The notes: generated by a model not told the origin, from the letters alone. A stretch of 16,936 nucleotides of DNA from Lachnospiraceae bacterium UBA1760 (GCA_002314775.1 DCHE01000038.1:62642-79577); one strand, 5' to 3'. Numbered from the stretch's first letter, positions 1-7,391 are shown. Numbers and translations are program-made.

Positions 1-1191
1 ACAATCGATTACAACGAGTACGTTGGACGTATCGGTGTAGGAAAGATTGATAACGGTTCATTAAAGCTTAATCAGGAAGCAGTTATTGTTAACCACCACG
101 ATCCAGATAGAAAAATTAAGGTTAAAATTGGTAAGCTTTATGAGTTCGAGGGACTTAATAAGGTTGAGGTAAACGAAGCCAATATTGGTGCTATCGTTGC
201 CATTTCCGGAATCGCAGATATAAAGATTGGTGATACAATCTGTTCACCAGAGGAGCCAGTTGCAATTCCATTCCAGAAGATTTCAGAGCCAACAATCTCT
301 ATGGAATTCAGAGTAAATGATTCTCCTCTTGCAGGTAAGGAAGGAAAGTTTGTAACATCAAGACACCTTAGAGACAGACTTTACAGAGAGCTTAACACAG
401 ACGTAAGTCTTCGAGTTGAGGATACAGAGACAACAGAGAGCTTCAAGGTTTCTGGTAGAGGAGAGCTTCACCTTTCAGTTCTTATTGAAAATATGAGAAG
501 AGAGGGCTACGAGTTCGCAGTAAGCAAGGCTGAGGTTATCTACAAGTATGATGAGCGTGGCAAGAAGCTTGAGCCATTTGAGGTTGCTATAATTGATGTA
601 CCTGATGATTTTGCTGGTTCAGTAATCAATATGCTTCAGGTAAGAAAGGGTGAATTACAGGGTATGGCTCCATCTCAGAATGGAACTACACGTCTTGAGT
701 TCAGAATTCCATCAAGAGGTCTTATCGGCTTCAGAGGCGACTTCATGACAGCTACAAAGGGAAATGGTGTTATCAATACTCTTTTCGATGGCTACGATGA
801 TTACAGAGGAGATATGATGTACAGACAGCTCGGCTCGCTTATCGCCTTTGAGTCAGGTGAGTCAATCACCTACGGTCTTTTTAATGCACAGGAGAGAGGA
901 ACACTCTTTATCGGTGCAGGTGAGCAGGTTTATGCAGGAATGGTTGTTGGAGAGTGCGCAAGAGCAGAGGATATCGAGGTAAATGTATGTAAGAGAAAGC
1001 AGCTTACAAATACTCGTTCATCAGGCTCAGATGAGGCACTTAAGCTCACACCACCTAAGGTTCTTTCACTTGAGCAGTCACTTGATTTCATTGACAGAGA
1101 TGAGCTCCTTGAGATTACTCCAAAGTCAATCAGAATCAGAAAGAAGATTCTTGATTCAAGACTTAGAATGAGAGCCAATAGAAATAACTAA
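1..1191 (+). CDS. typA: Ribosome-associated GTPase TypA/BipA, 3' part
   Basis: Translational GTPase related to EF-G that binds the 70S ribosome and helps ribosome assembly and stress adaptation. Only the last 396 residues are present; the family is about 610 residues long, so the N-terminal G domain lies outside the window. The visible part starts in the beta-barrel domain II (YVGRIGVGKIDNG from residue 8 of the fragment), continues into the EF-G III-like domain (GRGELHLSVLIENMRREGYE) and ends with the BipA-specific C-terminal domain (GFRGDFMTATKGNG, then GSLIAFESGE and LTNTRSSGSDEAL), which contacts the ribosomal A site in the known family. The frame is open from base 1, so the ATG at 301 is internal. 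The stop TAA at 1189-1191 is followed within 35 bases by a hairpin terminator. Identification is very secure. Confidence 0.97.
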   Translation, partial: TIDYNEYVGRIGVGKIDNGSLKLNQEAVIVNHHDPDRKIKVKIGKLYEFEGLNKVEVNEANIGAIVAISGIADIKIGDTICSPEEPVAIPFQKISEPTISMEFRVNDSPLAGKEGKFVTSRHLRDRLYRELNTDVSLRVEDTETTESFKVSGRGELHLSVLIENMRREGYEFAVSKAEVIYKYDERGKKLEPFEVAIIDVPDDFAGSVINMLQVRKGELQGMAPSQNGTTRLEFRIPSRGLIGFRGDFMTATKGNGVINTLFDGYDDYRGDMMYRQLGSLIAFESGESITYGLFNAQERGTLFIGAGEQVYAGMVVGECARAEDIEVNVCKRKQLTNTRSSGSDEALKLTPPKVLSLEQSLDFIDRDELLEITPKSIRIRKKILDSRLRMRANRNN

Positions 1192-1221
1192 TACATCATT
1201 AAATAAAAATATACACATGTG

Positions 1222-1260
1222 ATAATCCCCGGCAGTTTATTGCCGGGGATTATTGCATTA
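1222..1260 (+). terminator. Rho-independent-like hairpin after typA
   Basis: A perfect 13-bp stem, 1222-1234 with 1241-1253, encloses a 6-base loop. The core is CCCCGGCA/TGCCGGGG. The downstream tract is T-rich but not a clean run of T (TTGCATTATTTATT). It lies 30 bases after the typA stop. Confidence 0.8.
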
Positions 1261-1275
1261 TTTATTAAAACGGTA

Positions 1276-1304
1276 TTGAAAACTGGTCATATTGATGATA
1301 AAAT
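1276..1304 (+). promoter_or_regulatory. Sigma-A-type promoter of the FHA gene
   Basis: TTGAAA at 1276-1281 and TAAAAT at 1299-1304 are separated by exactly 17 bases. Transcription would start near 1311, which would leave only about 9 untranslated bases before the ATG at 1320. This is one reason to prefer the ATG at 1338 as the start of the gene. Confidence 0.65.
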
Positions 1305-1337
1305 TAATTAATCAGACGTATGGGGGTTGCAACATTT

Positions 1338-2258
1338 ATGGATAATACAAACGGACAGAACAGTTATGATGAATTCACATTGAATTTTAGAATCGAAGAG
1401 GATATACCTATTGAGCCTCAGGAGATGCAAAAGTATAATTATGAGTTCGCTGGTAACAGAACTGTATGTAATGTAGTTGCAGTAGAAGGAGTGAGAGTAC
1501 TTCAGTACAAAATTCCAGCAACACTTCCACTTGAACAGTTTTTAAGAAAGCAGTTATATAAAGGCGAGTTCCTTTCTATATTAGAGAATATACTTAATCA
1601 GCTTCTTTATTTTGATGAGAATGGTATGCCATCTAGAAAGATTCTTCTCAATATTCACTATATGTATATTGAGCTTTCTACTCTTGCAATTCAGCTTATT
1701 TATATGCCTATAGATAAGAAGTTTTCAGATTGCAATGTAACAAAGTTTATTCAGACATTTATTAGTAAAGTAAGATTTGCAAACAGAGAGTGCGTTGACT
1801 GTGTAGATAAGATTCTTCAGTACTTAGACAGCAGACTTATGTTCAATCTGGGCGAGTTCTATCACTTCATCCTTTCACTTGAGGAGGAGTCAATCGCAGA
1901 GGAAGACAGAGAGCCTGTAACTAACGAGACTACAGTACTTGCTACCTCAGCAAACTACAGTAATCCAATTCCTTACCTTCTTAGATGTAAGACCAATGAG
2001 CTTATTGCCATCCTTAAAACCGAGTTTATGGTTGGTAAGTCAGCTGATGCAGATTACCAGATTAATGACAACAGAAAGGTTAGCCGTCGCCACTGTACCT
2101 TCCGTATTAGTAATGGCGAGTGCTACATAAGAGATAACAACTCAACAAACCACACCTTCATAAACGGAAAGCTAATCCAGCCTGAGTTCGAAATCATGCT
2201 TCAGAATGATGATTACATCAGACTCGGAGACGAAGAGTTCCGCTACTGGGTAAGATAA
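1338..2258 (+). CDS. FHA-domain protein with DUF6382-like N-terminal region
   Basis: A 306-residue protein with no signal peptide or membrane segment, so presumably cytoplasmic. The C-terminal 85 residues (about 220-304) form a forkhead-associated domain, which binds phosphothreonine peptides: GKS at 233-235, SRRH at 249-252, then NNSTNHTFINGK, matching the family pattern of S-x-x-H followed by an N-x-(T)N-G-T-like loop. The N-terminal region (about 12-185) resembles what I recall as DUF6382, found ahead of FHA domains in clostridia; that name is from memory. A start at 1320 would add six residues, but it has no ribosome site, whereas the ATG at 1338 follows GGGGG at 1322-1326. It is monocistronic, with its own promoter and terminator. 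Its kinase partner is not in this window, so the signalling role is inferred from the FHA fold alone. Confidence 0.85.
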   Translation: MDNTNGQNSYDEFTLNFRIEEDIPIEPQEMQKYNYEFAGNRTVCNVVAVEGVRVLQYKIPATLPLEQFLRKQLYKGEFLSILENILNQLLYFDENGMPSRKILLNIHYMYIELSTLAIQLIYMPIDKKFSDCNVTKFIQTFISKVRFANRECVDCVDKILQYLDSRLMFNLGEFYHFILSLEEESIAEEDREPVTNETTVLATSANYSNPIPYLLRCKTNELIAILKTEFMVGKSADADYQINDNRKVSRRHCTFRISNGECYIRDNNSTNHTFINGKLIQPEFEIMLQNDDYIRLGDEEFRYWVR

Positions 2259-2297
2259 TAAAAACAGGTGCAAGTTATTGCACCTGTTTTTATTATC
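2254..2297. terminator. Bidirectional terminator shared by FHA gene and argH unit
   Basis: A perfect 20-bp stem (2254-2273 with 2278-2297) with a 4-base loop GTTA. The core is ACAGGTGCAA/TTGCACCTGT, flanked by A-runs on one side and T-runs on the other, so it works in both directions. The stem contains the stop codon of the FHA gene (2256-2258). It lies 42 bases beyond the stop of the converging minus-strand gene. Confidence 0.9.
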
Positions 2298-2339
2298 TTG
2301 TCTATTTAGTTTTAGTATTAGTATTTTAGTATAAAACAT

Positions 2340-2585
2340 TTAGTAGTTATCGTCTGCATGCTCGTCTTCAACGTAGTTGTCAACTAGGATGTCTCCTATA
2401 TTGAAGTCGAAGTTGTCCTGGTCCTTTAGGACCTTGGCATCTCTATTTTCAGGCGCAACCTCTTCTTTTAGCTTTAATACTTCGTCGAGTGGAAGCCCCA
2501 TCATAAGGGAAACCTCCTCAGGATCAATCTTTCCAAGAAGCATTCTCTTTGCAGCGTCATATTTTGCTTTCGTTGAGTTATTCAT
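2340..2585 (-). CDS. Small unknown protein, 81 residues, helix-turn-helix-like
   Basis: I do not recognise this gene by name. The 81-residue product has a basic, helical N-terminal half (KAKYDAAKRMLLGKIDPEEV followed by SLMMGLPLDEVLKLKEE) and a very acidic tail (DNYVEDEHADDNY). The segment 'AKRML..G..PEEVS.MMGLPLDEV..L' resembles the short helix-turn-helix seen at the C-terminus of Rpn/PD-(D/E)XK transposase-like proteins; that similarity is weak and may be only of fold type. The ATG at 2583-2585 follows GAAGGA at 2592-2597; an in-frame TTG six codons upstream is not needed. It lies 49 bases after argH on the same strand with no terminator between, so it is probably co-transcribed with argH. 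Confidence 0.7.
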   Translation of the reverse strand: MNNSTKAKYDAAKRMLLGKIDPEEVSLMMGLPLDEVLKLKEEVAPENRDAKVLKDQDNFDFNIGDILVDNYVEDEHADDNY

Positions 2586-2634
2586 ATGTATTCCTTCTTT
2601 CAATTACATTATGTATTAAGTGGCTATTAACCAA

Positions 2635-4014
2635 CTACAGATTCGCAAGAAACTCTTCGTTGATATCAAGTACCTTCTGCATTGCGATAGGACCAGGAGC
2701 ACCAATGGTGTTACGCTTTTCAACACACTCCTCTAAACTAAGAGCAGTGTAGATGTCCTCCTCAAATACAGGACAGATCTCCTTATATTCCTCGAGGGTC
2801 ATATCGAGAAGTGAAATGTTTTTATCGATGCAGTAGAGTACAAGGCGGCCTACGATACTGTGAGCATCACGGAATGGAACGCCGTGGTTTACGAGGTAGT
2901 CAGCAGCATCAGTTGCATTTGTGAAGCCGTTCATAGCACTCTTTGCCATATTCTCCTTGTTGAGCTTCATAGTGTCAATCATACCAGTGAAGAGAGCGAT
3001 GCAGCCCTTAACTGTGTCAATTGCATCAAAGGTAAGCTCCTTATCCTCCTGCATATCCTTGTTGTAGGCAAGCGGAATTCCCTTCATAGTTGTAAGGATA
3101 GAGGTGAGTGACGCATATACACGACCTGTCTTGCCACGAACAAGCTCTGCGATATCAGGGTTCTTCTTCTGTGGCATAATTGAGCTTCCAGTGCTGTAGG
3201 CATCGTCAAGCTCGATAAACTGGTACTCGTTAGAGTTCCAGATGATTATTTCCTCTGAAAATCTTGAGAGGTGCATCATAATAGTTGAAAATGCAGATAA
3301 GAGCTCTATTACGTAATCTCTGTCTGATACAGAATCCATACTGTTAAGTGTTGGTCCGTAGAAATCAAGAAGAGAAGCAGTTAAGTCTCTGTCGAGTGGG
3401 TAGGTTGTTCCTGCAAGAGCTCCTGCACCGAGTGGACAGTAGTTCATTCTGTTATAAATGTCAGTAAGACGGCTGTAGTCACGCTTGAACATCTCCATAT
3501 ATGCTCCAACATGGTGAGCAAATGTTACAGGCTGAGCCTTCTGAAGATGAGTGAAGCCTGGCATATAGGTCTTTAGGTTTTCCTTCATGAGTCTGTGAAG
3601 AACCTTCATTAAGTCTGCTACAAGGCTCTTAACTTCAACGATTTCATCACGAGTGTAGAGACGCATATCAAGAGCAACCTGGTCATTTCTGCTTCTTCCT
3701 GTGTGAAGCTTCTTGCCAGTATCACCGATACGGTCGATAAGGTTAGCCTCAACGAAGCTGTGGATGTCCTCGTACTCTGCTGTGATTTCAAGCTTTCCTG
3801 ATTCAACATCAGCTAGAATTTCATTTAGACATTTGATGATATCATCTCTTTCGGAATCAGTGATGATTCCTGATGCAGCAAGCATTGTAACATGTGCAAT
3901 GCTGCCTCTTATATCCTGCTTATAAAACTTCTTGTCGAAGCTGATTGAAGCATTAAAATTGTAAACTAACTGGTCAGTTTCCTTAGTGAAACGACCGCCC
4001 CAAAGCTGAGCCAT
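2635..4014 (-). CDS. argH: Argininosuccinate lyase
   Basis: Cytosolic lyase of the fumarase/aspartase superfamily. It cleaves argininosuccinate to arginine and fumarate, the last step of arginine synthesis, and acts as a homotetramer. Its 459 residues match the family length. Visible motifs: LWGGRF at residues 4-9, TGRSRNDQ at 105-112, FTHLQKAQP at 154-162 with the active-site histidine, and the superfamily signature GSSIMPQKKNPD at 276-287 carrying the catalytic serine loop and K283/N285. The start chosen is the ATG at 4012-4014, which gives the conserved MAQLWGGRF beginning and has GAGGA at 4021-4025; an upstream in-frame start would add 26 unconserved residues. argG is not adjacent. The downstream 81-residue gene is likely in the same transcript. 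Confidence 0.97.
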   Translation of the reverse strand: MAQLWGGRFTKETDQLVYNFNASISFDKKFYKQDIRGSIAHVTMLAASGIITDSERDDIIKCLNEILADVESGKLEITAEYEDIHSFVEANLIDRIGDTGKKLHTGRSRNDQVALDMRLYTRDEIVEVKSLVADLMKVLHRLMKENLKTYMPGFTHLQKAQPVTFAHHVGAYMEMFKRDYSRLTDIYNRMNYCPLGAGALAGTTYPLDRDLTASLLDFYGPTLNSMDSVSDRDYVIELLSAFSTIMMHLSRFSEEIIIWNSNEYQFIELDDAYSTGSSIMPQKKNPDIAELVRGKTGRVYASLTSILTTMKGIPLAYNKDMQEDKELTFDAIDTVKGCIALFTGMIDTMKLNKENMAKSAMNGFTNATDAADYLVNHGVPFRDAHSIVGRLVLYCIDKNISLLDMTLEEYKEICPVFEEDIYTALSLEECVEKRNTIGAPGPIAMQKVLDINEEFLANL

Positions 4015-4063
4015 ATTAATTCCTCGCATTTCTTTATTATAGTTGTAAAAACATCTAAAGGCT

Positions 4064-4092
4064 ATTTTACAATATATACATAATCGCTTCAA
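4064..4092 (-). promoter_or_regulatory. Putative argH promoter
   Basis: On the minus strand, TTGAAG (plus coordinates 4087-4092) and TAAAAT (4064-4069) are separated by 17 bases, giving a leader of about 45 bases before the argH ATG. The surrounding DNA is A/T-rich. I could not convincingly identify an ArgR box. Confidence 0.5.
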
Positions 4093-4265
4093 GTTTTATT
4101 TGTAAGAATGATGTATGCAAAATAATAAAAAATGAGAGATATTTTAAGACAAACAGTATATAATTATTAAATATTAATGAGTGAGGTATGCTAAAGGATT
4201 CAAATATTAGATTAAGGTATAAGTTGTTAATCATAATAGTTAATCATAATAGTTAATTTGAGTGA
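4093..4265. other. A/T-rich divergent intergenic region
   Basis: Together with the flanking promoters this forms the 325-base gap between argH and the lipoprotein gene. It holds a 13-bp tandem repeat (4226-4257), a TATAAT hexamer at 4159-4164 without a good -35 partner, and a 22-codon ORF (4188-4256) beginning MLKDSNIRLRYKLLIIIV. I see no RNA gene or clear operator. Confidence 0.5.
4226..4257. repeat. 13-bp tandem repeat, 2.5 copies
   Basis: The unit GTTAATCATAATA occurs at 4226-4238 and 4239-4251, followed by a partial GTTAAT at 4252-4257. It ends 8 bases before the -35 element of the lipoprotein promoter. Confidence 0.9.
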
Positions 4266-4294
4266 TTGATATTTTAAATGAATAATAATACTAT
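4266..4294 (+). promoter_or_regulatory. Putative promoter of the lipoprotein cluster
   Basis: TTGATA at 4266-4271 and TACTAT at 4289-4294 with a 17-base spacer lie about 45 bases before the lipoprotein ATG. Confidence 0.55.
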
Positions 4295-4339
4295 TACTGG
4301 TAGATGCTTATAGGGGCATTAATATGTTGGAGGGATTGA

Positions 4340-5230
4340 ATGAAAAAGGGAGTAAGAATAATTTTTGGAATCATGATACTTATGGCTGCATTTATTACTG
4401 GCTGTATGCCAAAGACAGCGACAGATGAGCTGATAAATGAAACCTATAATACCTATGAGCCCGAGGTTAAAGAATGGTTTAGTAATAATATACCAGATGC
4501 AGTAATTGGCAGCATGGAGATTTATTCATCGAGAGGACTTGATTGTACAAGGGCAATTCAGGGTACATTTACAATAGGGGAAGAATTTTATAATTTCACT
4601 TATATTGGTGACACTAAGGTTATGCTGACAGATATGGAGGAGAAGCTAATCGATTCTGTTACTGAGGAGCTTATTCAAAAGGAATTAGGCTTAGAGTATG
4701 AGAGATTTGAAGTTCAGAATATGGCATTTAGCTATGAGATTACATTTCTCACGGACAGGAAGAGTGGAAGTGGAGAGGATTCGGCTGTAAAGGAAGACGT
4801 GAAGGAGGCGAAGGAGAAACGGCGAATTAAGATGCTTCCATATGGACTTTCAGATGAAGAGGTTGCGCTGGCTGTGGAGAAAGGACTTAAGGCAGAAAGT
4901 GATTACAATGGTCCAGACGTTTATTTCTACCTCAAGGATGACGTTGATCTTACAAATGTTGAGGTTGATGAGGCAGTTTTTGAAAAGTATACTCATCTTA
5001 ACTTGATAAAAATTACATCTAATCAGTCGGGAAATGGAATTATAAGCAAGAAATACGGATATGGTTCAAAAGAACTTAAGGATAAAACCTATTACACTCT
5101 CTATCTGGTTGAGAGCATCCCTGAAAAACAGTCAGGTGATGATGTGGTAAACAGAAAGAGCACTACTATTCATTATAAGAGAGGAACTAGAAATATCCAT
5201 GACCAGTATTCACATGAATATAAGGAATAA
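4340..5230 (+). CDS. Predicted lipoprotein of unknown function
   Basis: I do not recognise the family. The 296-residue product begins with a typical lipoprotein signal: basic MKKGVR, hydrophobic residues 7-19, then the lipobox ITGC with the lipidated cysteine at position 22. After processing it should be anchored on the outer face of the membrane. The mature part is mixed alpha/beta, with a very charged, probably flexible stretch at about residues 140-165 (KSGSGEDSAVKEDVKEAKEK) that separates two halves. The start follows GGAGGG at 4329-4334 with 5-base spacing. It is the first gene after a good promoter and is followed 41 bases later by a same-strand gene, suggesting an operon. No catalytic motif is visible. 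Confidence 0.8.
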   Translation: MKKGVRIIFGIMILMAAFITGCMPKTATDELINETYNTYEPEVKEWFSNNIPDAVIGSMEIYSSRGLDCTRAIQGTFTIGEEFYNFTYIGDTKVMLTDMEEKLIDSVTEELIQKELGLEYERFEVQNMAFSYEITFLTDRKSGSGEDSAVKEDVKEAKEKRRIKMLPYGLSDEEVALAVEKGLKAESDYNGPDVYFYLKDDVDLTNVEVDEAVFEKYTHLNLIKITSNQSGNGIISKKYGYGSKELKDKTYYTLYLVESIPEKQSGDDVVNRKSTTIHYKRGTRNIHDQYSHEYKE

Positions 5231-5260
5231 TAAGTAAAAATAAGTAATAATAAGGATAAA
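5221..5260. repeat. 10-bp tandem repeat, four copies
   Basis: Four units of exactly 10 bases begin with TAAG at 5221, 5231, 5241 and 5251 (consensus TAAGTAATAA). The array starts inside the last codons of the lipoprotein gene and ends 11 bases before the next start codon. It places stop codons in several frames. Confidence 0.85.
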
Positions 5261-5271
5261 CAGGAATAAAA

Positions 5272-5745
5272 ATGATTGAGATAGATATTGAAGATATTAA
5301 GGGATTTATGGGTAAGCTTTTGTCGGATTCATTTGACGAGATGCTTCTTTATAAGGCTGATGTAAAAACAGCAACAACTCTGTCGATTGATGGCATACTA
5401 AACAAAGCCTTTTACGATTCGGAGGATGAGCTAGGAGATAGAAAATATGCCCTGTGGCAGGAGATTAAGGGCGTTTTTTTCCAGGCGATAAGAGGAAAGA
5501 AATTGCCACTTTCCTTCAAGATATCACTTATGCCAGACGGTAAGTTGATTGAGTCAATGATTAACAGAGAGGCAGTGGCAGTTGACAGGGATAATATCTC
5601 AGCACTCTTTATGAATATTATTTATGAAAGAGGCAGGCTTGCGATAATTACTGGAAGCTCGTATAAGACATTTTCTCTCGATAAGACAGTGGACAGAATG
5701 TGGGATAAATTCGTAACTGACTGGATGAAGTATTATAATTTTTAG
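5272..5745 (+). CDS. DUF5721-like protein
   Basis: A 157-residue soluble protein without signal or membrane segments. The beginning (IDIEDIKGFMGKLLSDSFDE, then LSIDGILNKAFYD) and the ending (SLDKTVDRMWDKFVTDWMKY) match my memory of the clostridial family DUF5721, whose function is unknown. The ATG follows AGGA at 5262-5265 with 6-base spacing. It lies 41 bases after the lipoprotein gene and 77 bases before the zinc-ribbon membrane gene. No terminator is seen on either side, so all three may share a transcript. No enzymatic motif can be named. Confidence 0.75.
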   Translation: MIEIDIEDIKGFMGKLLSDSFDEMLLYKADVKTATTLSIDGILNKAFYDSEDELGDRKYALWQEIKGVFFQAIRGKKLPLSFKISLMPDGKLIESMINREAVAVDRDNISALFMNIIYERGRLAIITGSSYKTFSLDKTVDRMWDKFVTDWMKYYNF

Positions 5746-5775
5746 GTGGGAGCTCATTTCATATCATAGGAGAAT

Positions 5776-5823
5776 ATGAGTAGTGTGAGTTTGCTGACTT
5801 ATAAAATGAAAAGGGGAATTTGA
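5776..5823 (+). CDS. Possible 15-codon leader ORF coupled to the next gene
   Basis: ATG at 5776 is preceded by AGGAGA at 5768-5773 and opens a 15-residue ORF (MSSVSLLTYKMKRGI). Its stop TGA at 5821-5823 overlaps the ATG of the zinc-ribbon gene in the sequence TGATG. The spacing from ribosome site to ATG is short (2-3 bases). The arrangement suggests translational coupling, but the ORF is very short and could be chance. Confidence 0.35.
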   Translation: MSSVSLLTYKMKRGI

Positions 5824-7391
5824 TGAATAAAAAAATACAGGGATTAATAATATTTTTGGTGGGAATAATTTCCCTTGTGATTTTTATGATGCTTGGTGGA
5901 GTAATGGGCGAGTTTTTATTTGTGAGTGCGCTTATTATGACGATAGGAATAATTAAAATCTTCGCTGGAATAAAGGAGACCTGCGATAATGAGGGAAGGG
6001 CATATCCATTTCCCGTTAGCAAGGCCTATCACACATATCCTGAAATTAAGGATTTCGACGAGACGAGTTCACTTCTTACCGGCTTTAGAAACTCGGTTGC
6101 AGATTATCTTAAAAATCCGGGAATGACCGAGAATTCAAGTCTTCAGAATTATGCCTCGCAGCTCCAGTGGCATGCGCTTTATCTTCAGAAGAAGAGACTA
6201 ATAAAAAAGAACATTGTTGTTGATACCAGTTCAAAAAGATGCGCATATTCGAACGAAAAAGACCCGCTTCTGGTATCGGCAAAACAGGGCTTAAACAAGC
6301 TCGGTTGTCTCAAGGTAAGGGCCTTTCAGGATGGCAGGTATAATGTAAAAGAAATCTACGAGGAGATAAATGCAAGAAGAACCTACGAGAAGGAGGGGCT
6401 TAAGCTTTTCAGTAAGAACAGCCAGGAGGTTTGTCATTACAGCCTTCTATCTGCAAAGCAGACTGGCGATGGACTTATCGTATGTCCTAATTGTGGCAGT
6501 GCTCAAAGCAGAGAGAGTCTTATTGATGGATGTGATTACTGTGGTACCAAATTTCTCATCGAGGATATGCAAAACAAGATTGGCTGCTTTGCATATCGTA
6601 AGGATATTGAGACTGAGCAGAGTAAGAAGGAGCTTGCAATAGAAACACTTGGCGGAAGACTATCGCTACGATTTATGCTTTTCTTTTTCTGCCTGGGTGT
6701 AAGCTACTCGCTGTATCAAAATATTGATAAGGGTATAGGAATGGCACTTATTGGAGGAATTGGTGCAGGCCTTGTTGTGAGTTTACTGGGGCTTCTATGT
6801 GGATATCTGCTTATGAATTTCTGTGCACCTGTGATTCTTGTAAGCAGTGTATTTAAGTCGGTAAACAGTTCATTTAAGTCTGAAAAGGATAGAGAAACCG
6901 AAACAAAGATAGCAAAGAAGATACAGGACAGAGATCCACAGTTTTCGCTTCAGAGCTTTTATGGAAGTCTCCAGAATAAGCTTTCGTCAGTTGTATATGC
7001 TGAAAATGAAGTGGAGATGGCTGCCTTTGCAAACAGAGGGGTGGCATCACTATTAAATGATTTTAAAAATGTTGTTGATATGGATGTCGATGCAATGACG
7101 CTCACTGATTATAAAATTGATGGACAGTGGCAGGTTGCAGTGGCTGATGTTTCACTTGATCTGGTTGAGGTTTCGAACTCAACAGCTGGTAGTAAAAATG
7201 AAAAATATAAGGTAACGCTTATTAGAAATGCCGAGGCAAAAACTGAGGCGGTTTGTGGACCTTTGACGTTTAGATGCTCAAAGTGTGGAAGCTCGCATTC
7301 GCTTCTTTACGGAAGAGTCTGTGCCTACTGTGGAAATGAGGTTGAACTCGAGGAAAAAGACTGGGTAATTAAGTCAGTTAAGAAGTGCTAA
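5823..7391 (+). CDS. Membrane protein with two zinc ribbons and Tim44-like C-terminal region
   Basis: A 522-residue protein. In order: two hydrophobic helices at about residues 6-26 and 31-50; a cytoplasmic helical region; a zinc ribbon C221-x2-C224 ... C237-x2-C240; further hydrophobic helices at about 283-300 and 303-345; a region beginning DRDPQFSLQSFYGSLQNKL (369-387) that resembles bacterial Tim44-like domains; and a second zinc ribbon C485-x2-C488 ... C500-x2-C503 near the end. The Tim44-like call comes from the D-P-x-F-S start and the later 'DGQWQVAVADVSLD' strand pattern, so it is inference. The ATG at 5823 has AAGGGGA at 5811-5817; an in-frame TTG just before it is not needed. It probably acts at the cytoplasmic membrane, perhaps as a scaffold; no enzyme activity is evident. 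No terminator is seen before the htpG regulatory region. Confidence 0.8.
   Translation: MNKKIQGLIIFLVGIISLVIFMMLGGVMGEFLFVSALIMTIGIIKIFAGIKETCDNEGRAYPFPVSKAYHTYPEIKDFDETSSLLTGFRNSVADYLKNPGMTENSSLQNYASQLQWHALYLQKKRLIKKNIVVDTSSKRCAYSNEKDPLLVSAKQGLNKLGCLKVRAFQDGRYNVKEIYEEINARRTYEKEGLKLFSKNSQEVCHYSLLSAKQTGDGLIVCPNCGSAQSRESLIDGCDYCGTKFLIEDMQNKIGCFAYRKDIETEQSKKELAIETLGGRLSLRFMLFFFCLGVSYSLYQNIDKGIGMALIGGIGAGLVVSLLGLLCGYLLMNFCAPVILVSSVFKSVNSSFKSEKDRETETKIAKKIQDRDPQFSLQSFYGSLQNKLSSVVYAENEVEMAAFANRGVASLLNDFKNVVDMDVDAMTLTDYKIDGQWQVAVADVSLDLVEVSNSTAGSKNEKYKVTLIRNAEAKTEAVCGPLTFRCSKCGSSHSLLYGRVCAYCGNEVELEEKDWVIKSVKKC

Noticed and set aside
1320..1337. Upstream ATG of the FHA gene
   Set aside because: No ribosome site precedes it and it would lie about 9 bases from the predicted transcription start; the ATG at 1338 follows GGGGG.
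2340..2585. Small gene as a remnant of an Rpn/PD-(D/E)XK transposase
   Set aside because: Only a short helix-turn-helix-like segment is similar; the acidic tail, clean start and stop, and the linkage to argH suggest an intact small gene.
4015..4092. N-terminal extension of argH from an upstream in-frame start
   Set aside because: The added 26 residues are not part of the family and lack a ribosome site; they would also include the predicted promoter as coding sequence.
4093..4140. ArgR/AhrC operator before argH
   Set aside because: TGTATGCA and related A/T-rich half-sites are present, but I cannot make a convincing symmetric pair of ARG boxes by eye.
5759..6022. Minus-strand 87-codon ORF opposite the start of the zinc-ribbon gene
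   Set aside because: It is antisense to a hydrophobic N-terminal segment, has no ribosome site, and its composition is what the reverse strand of such a segment gives.
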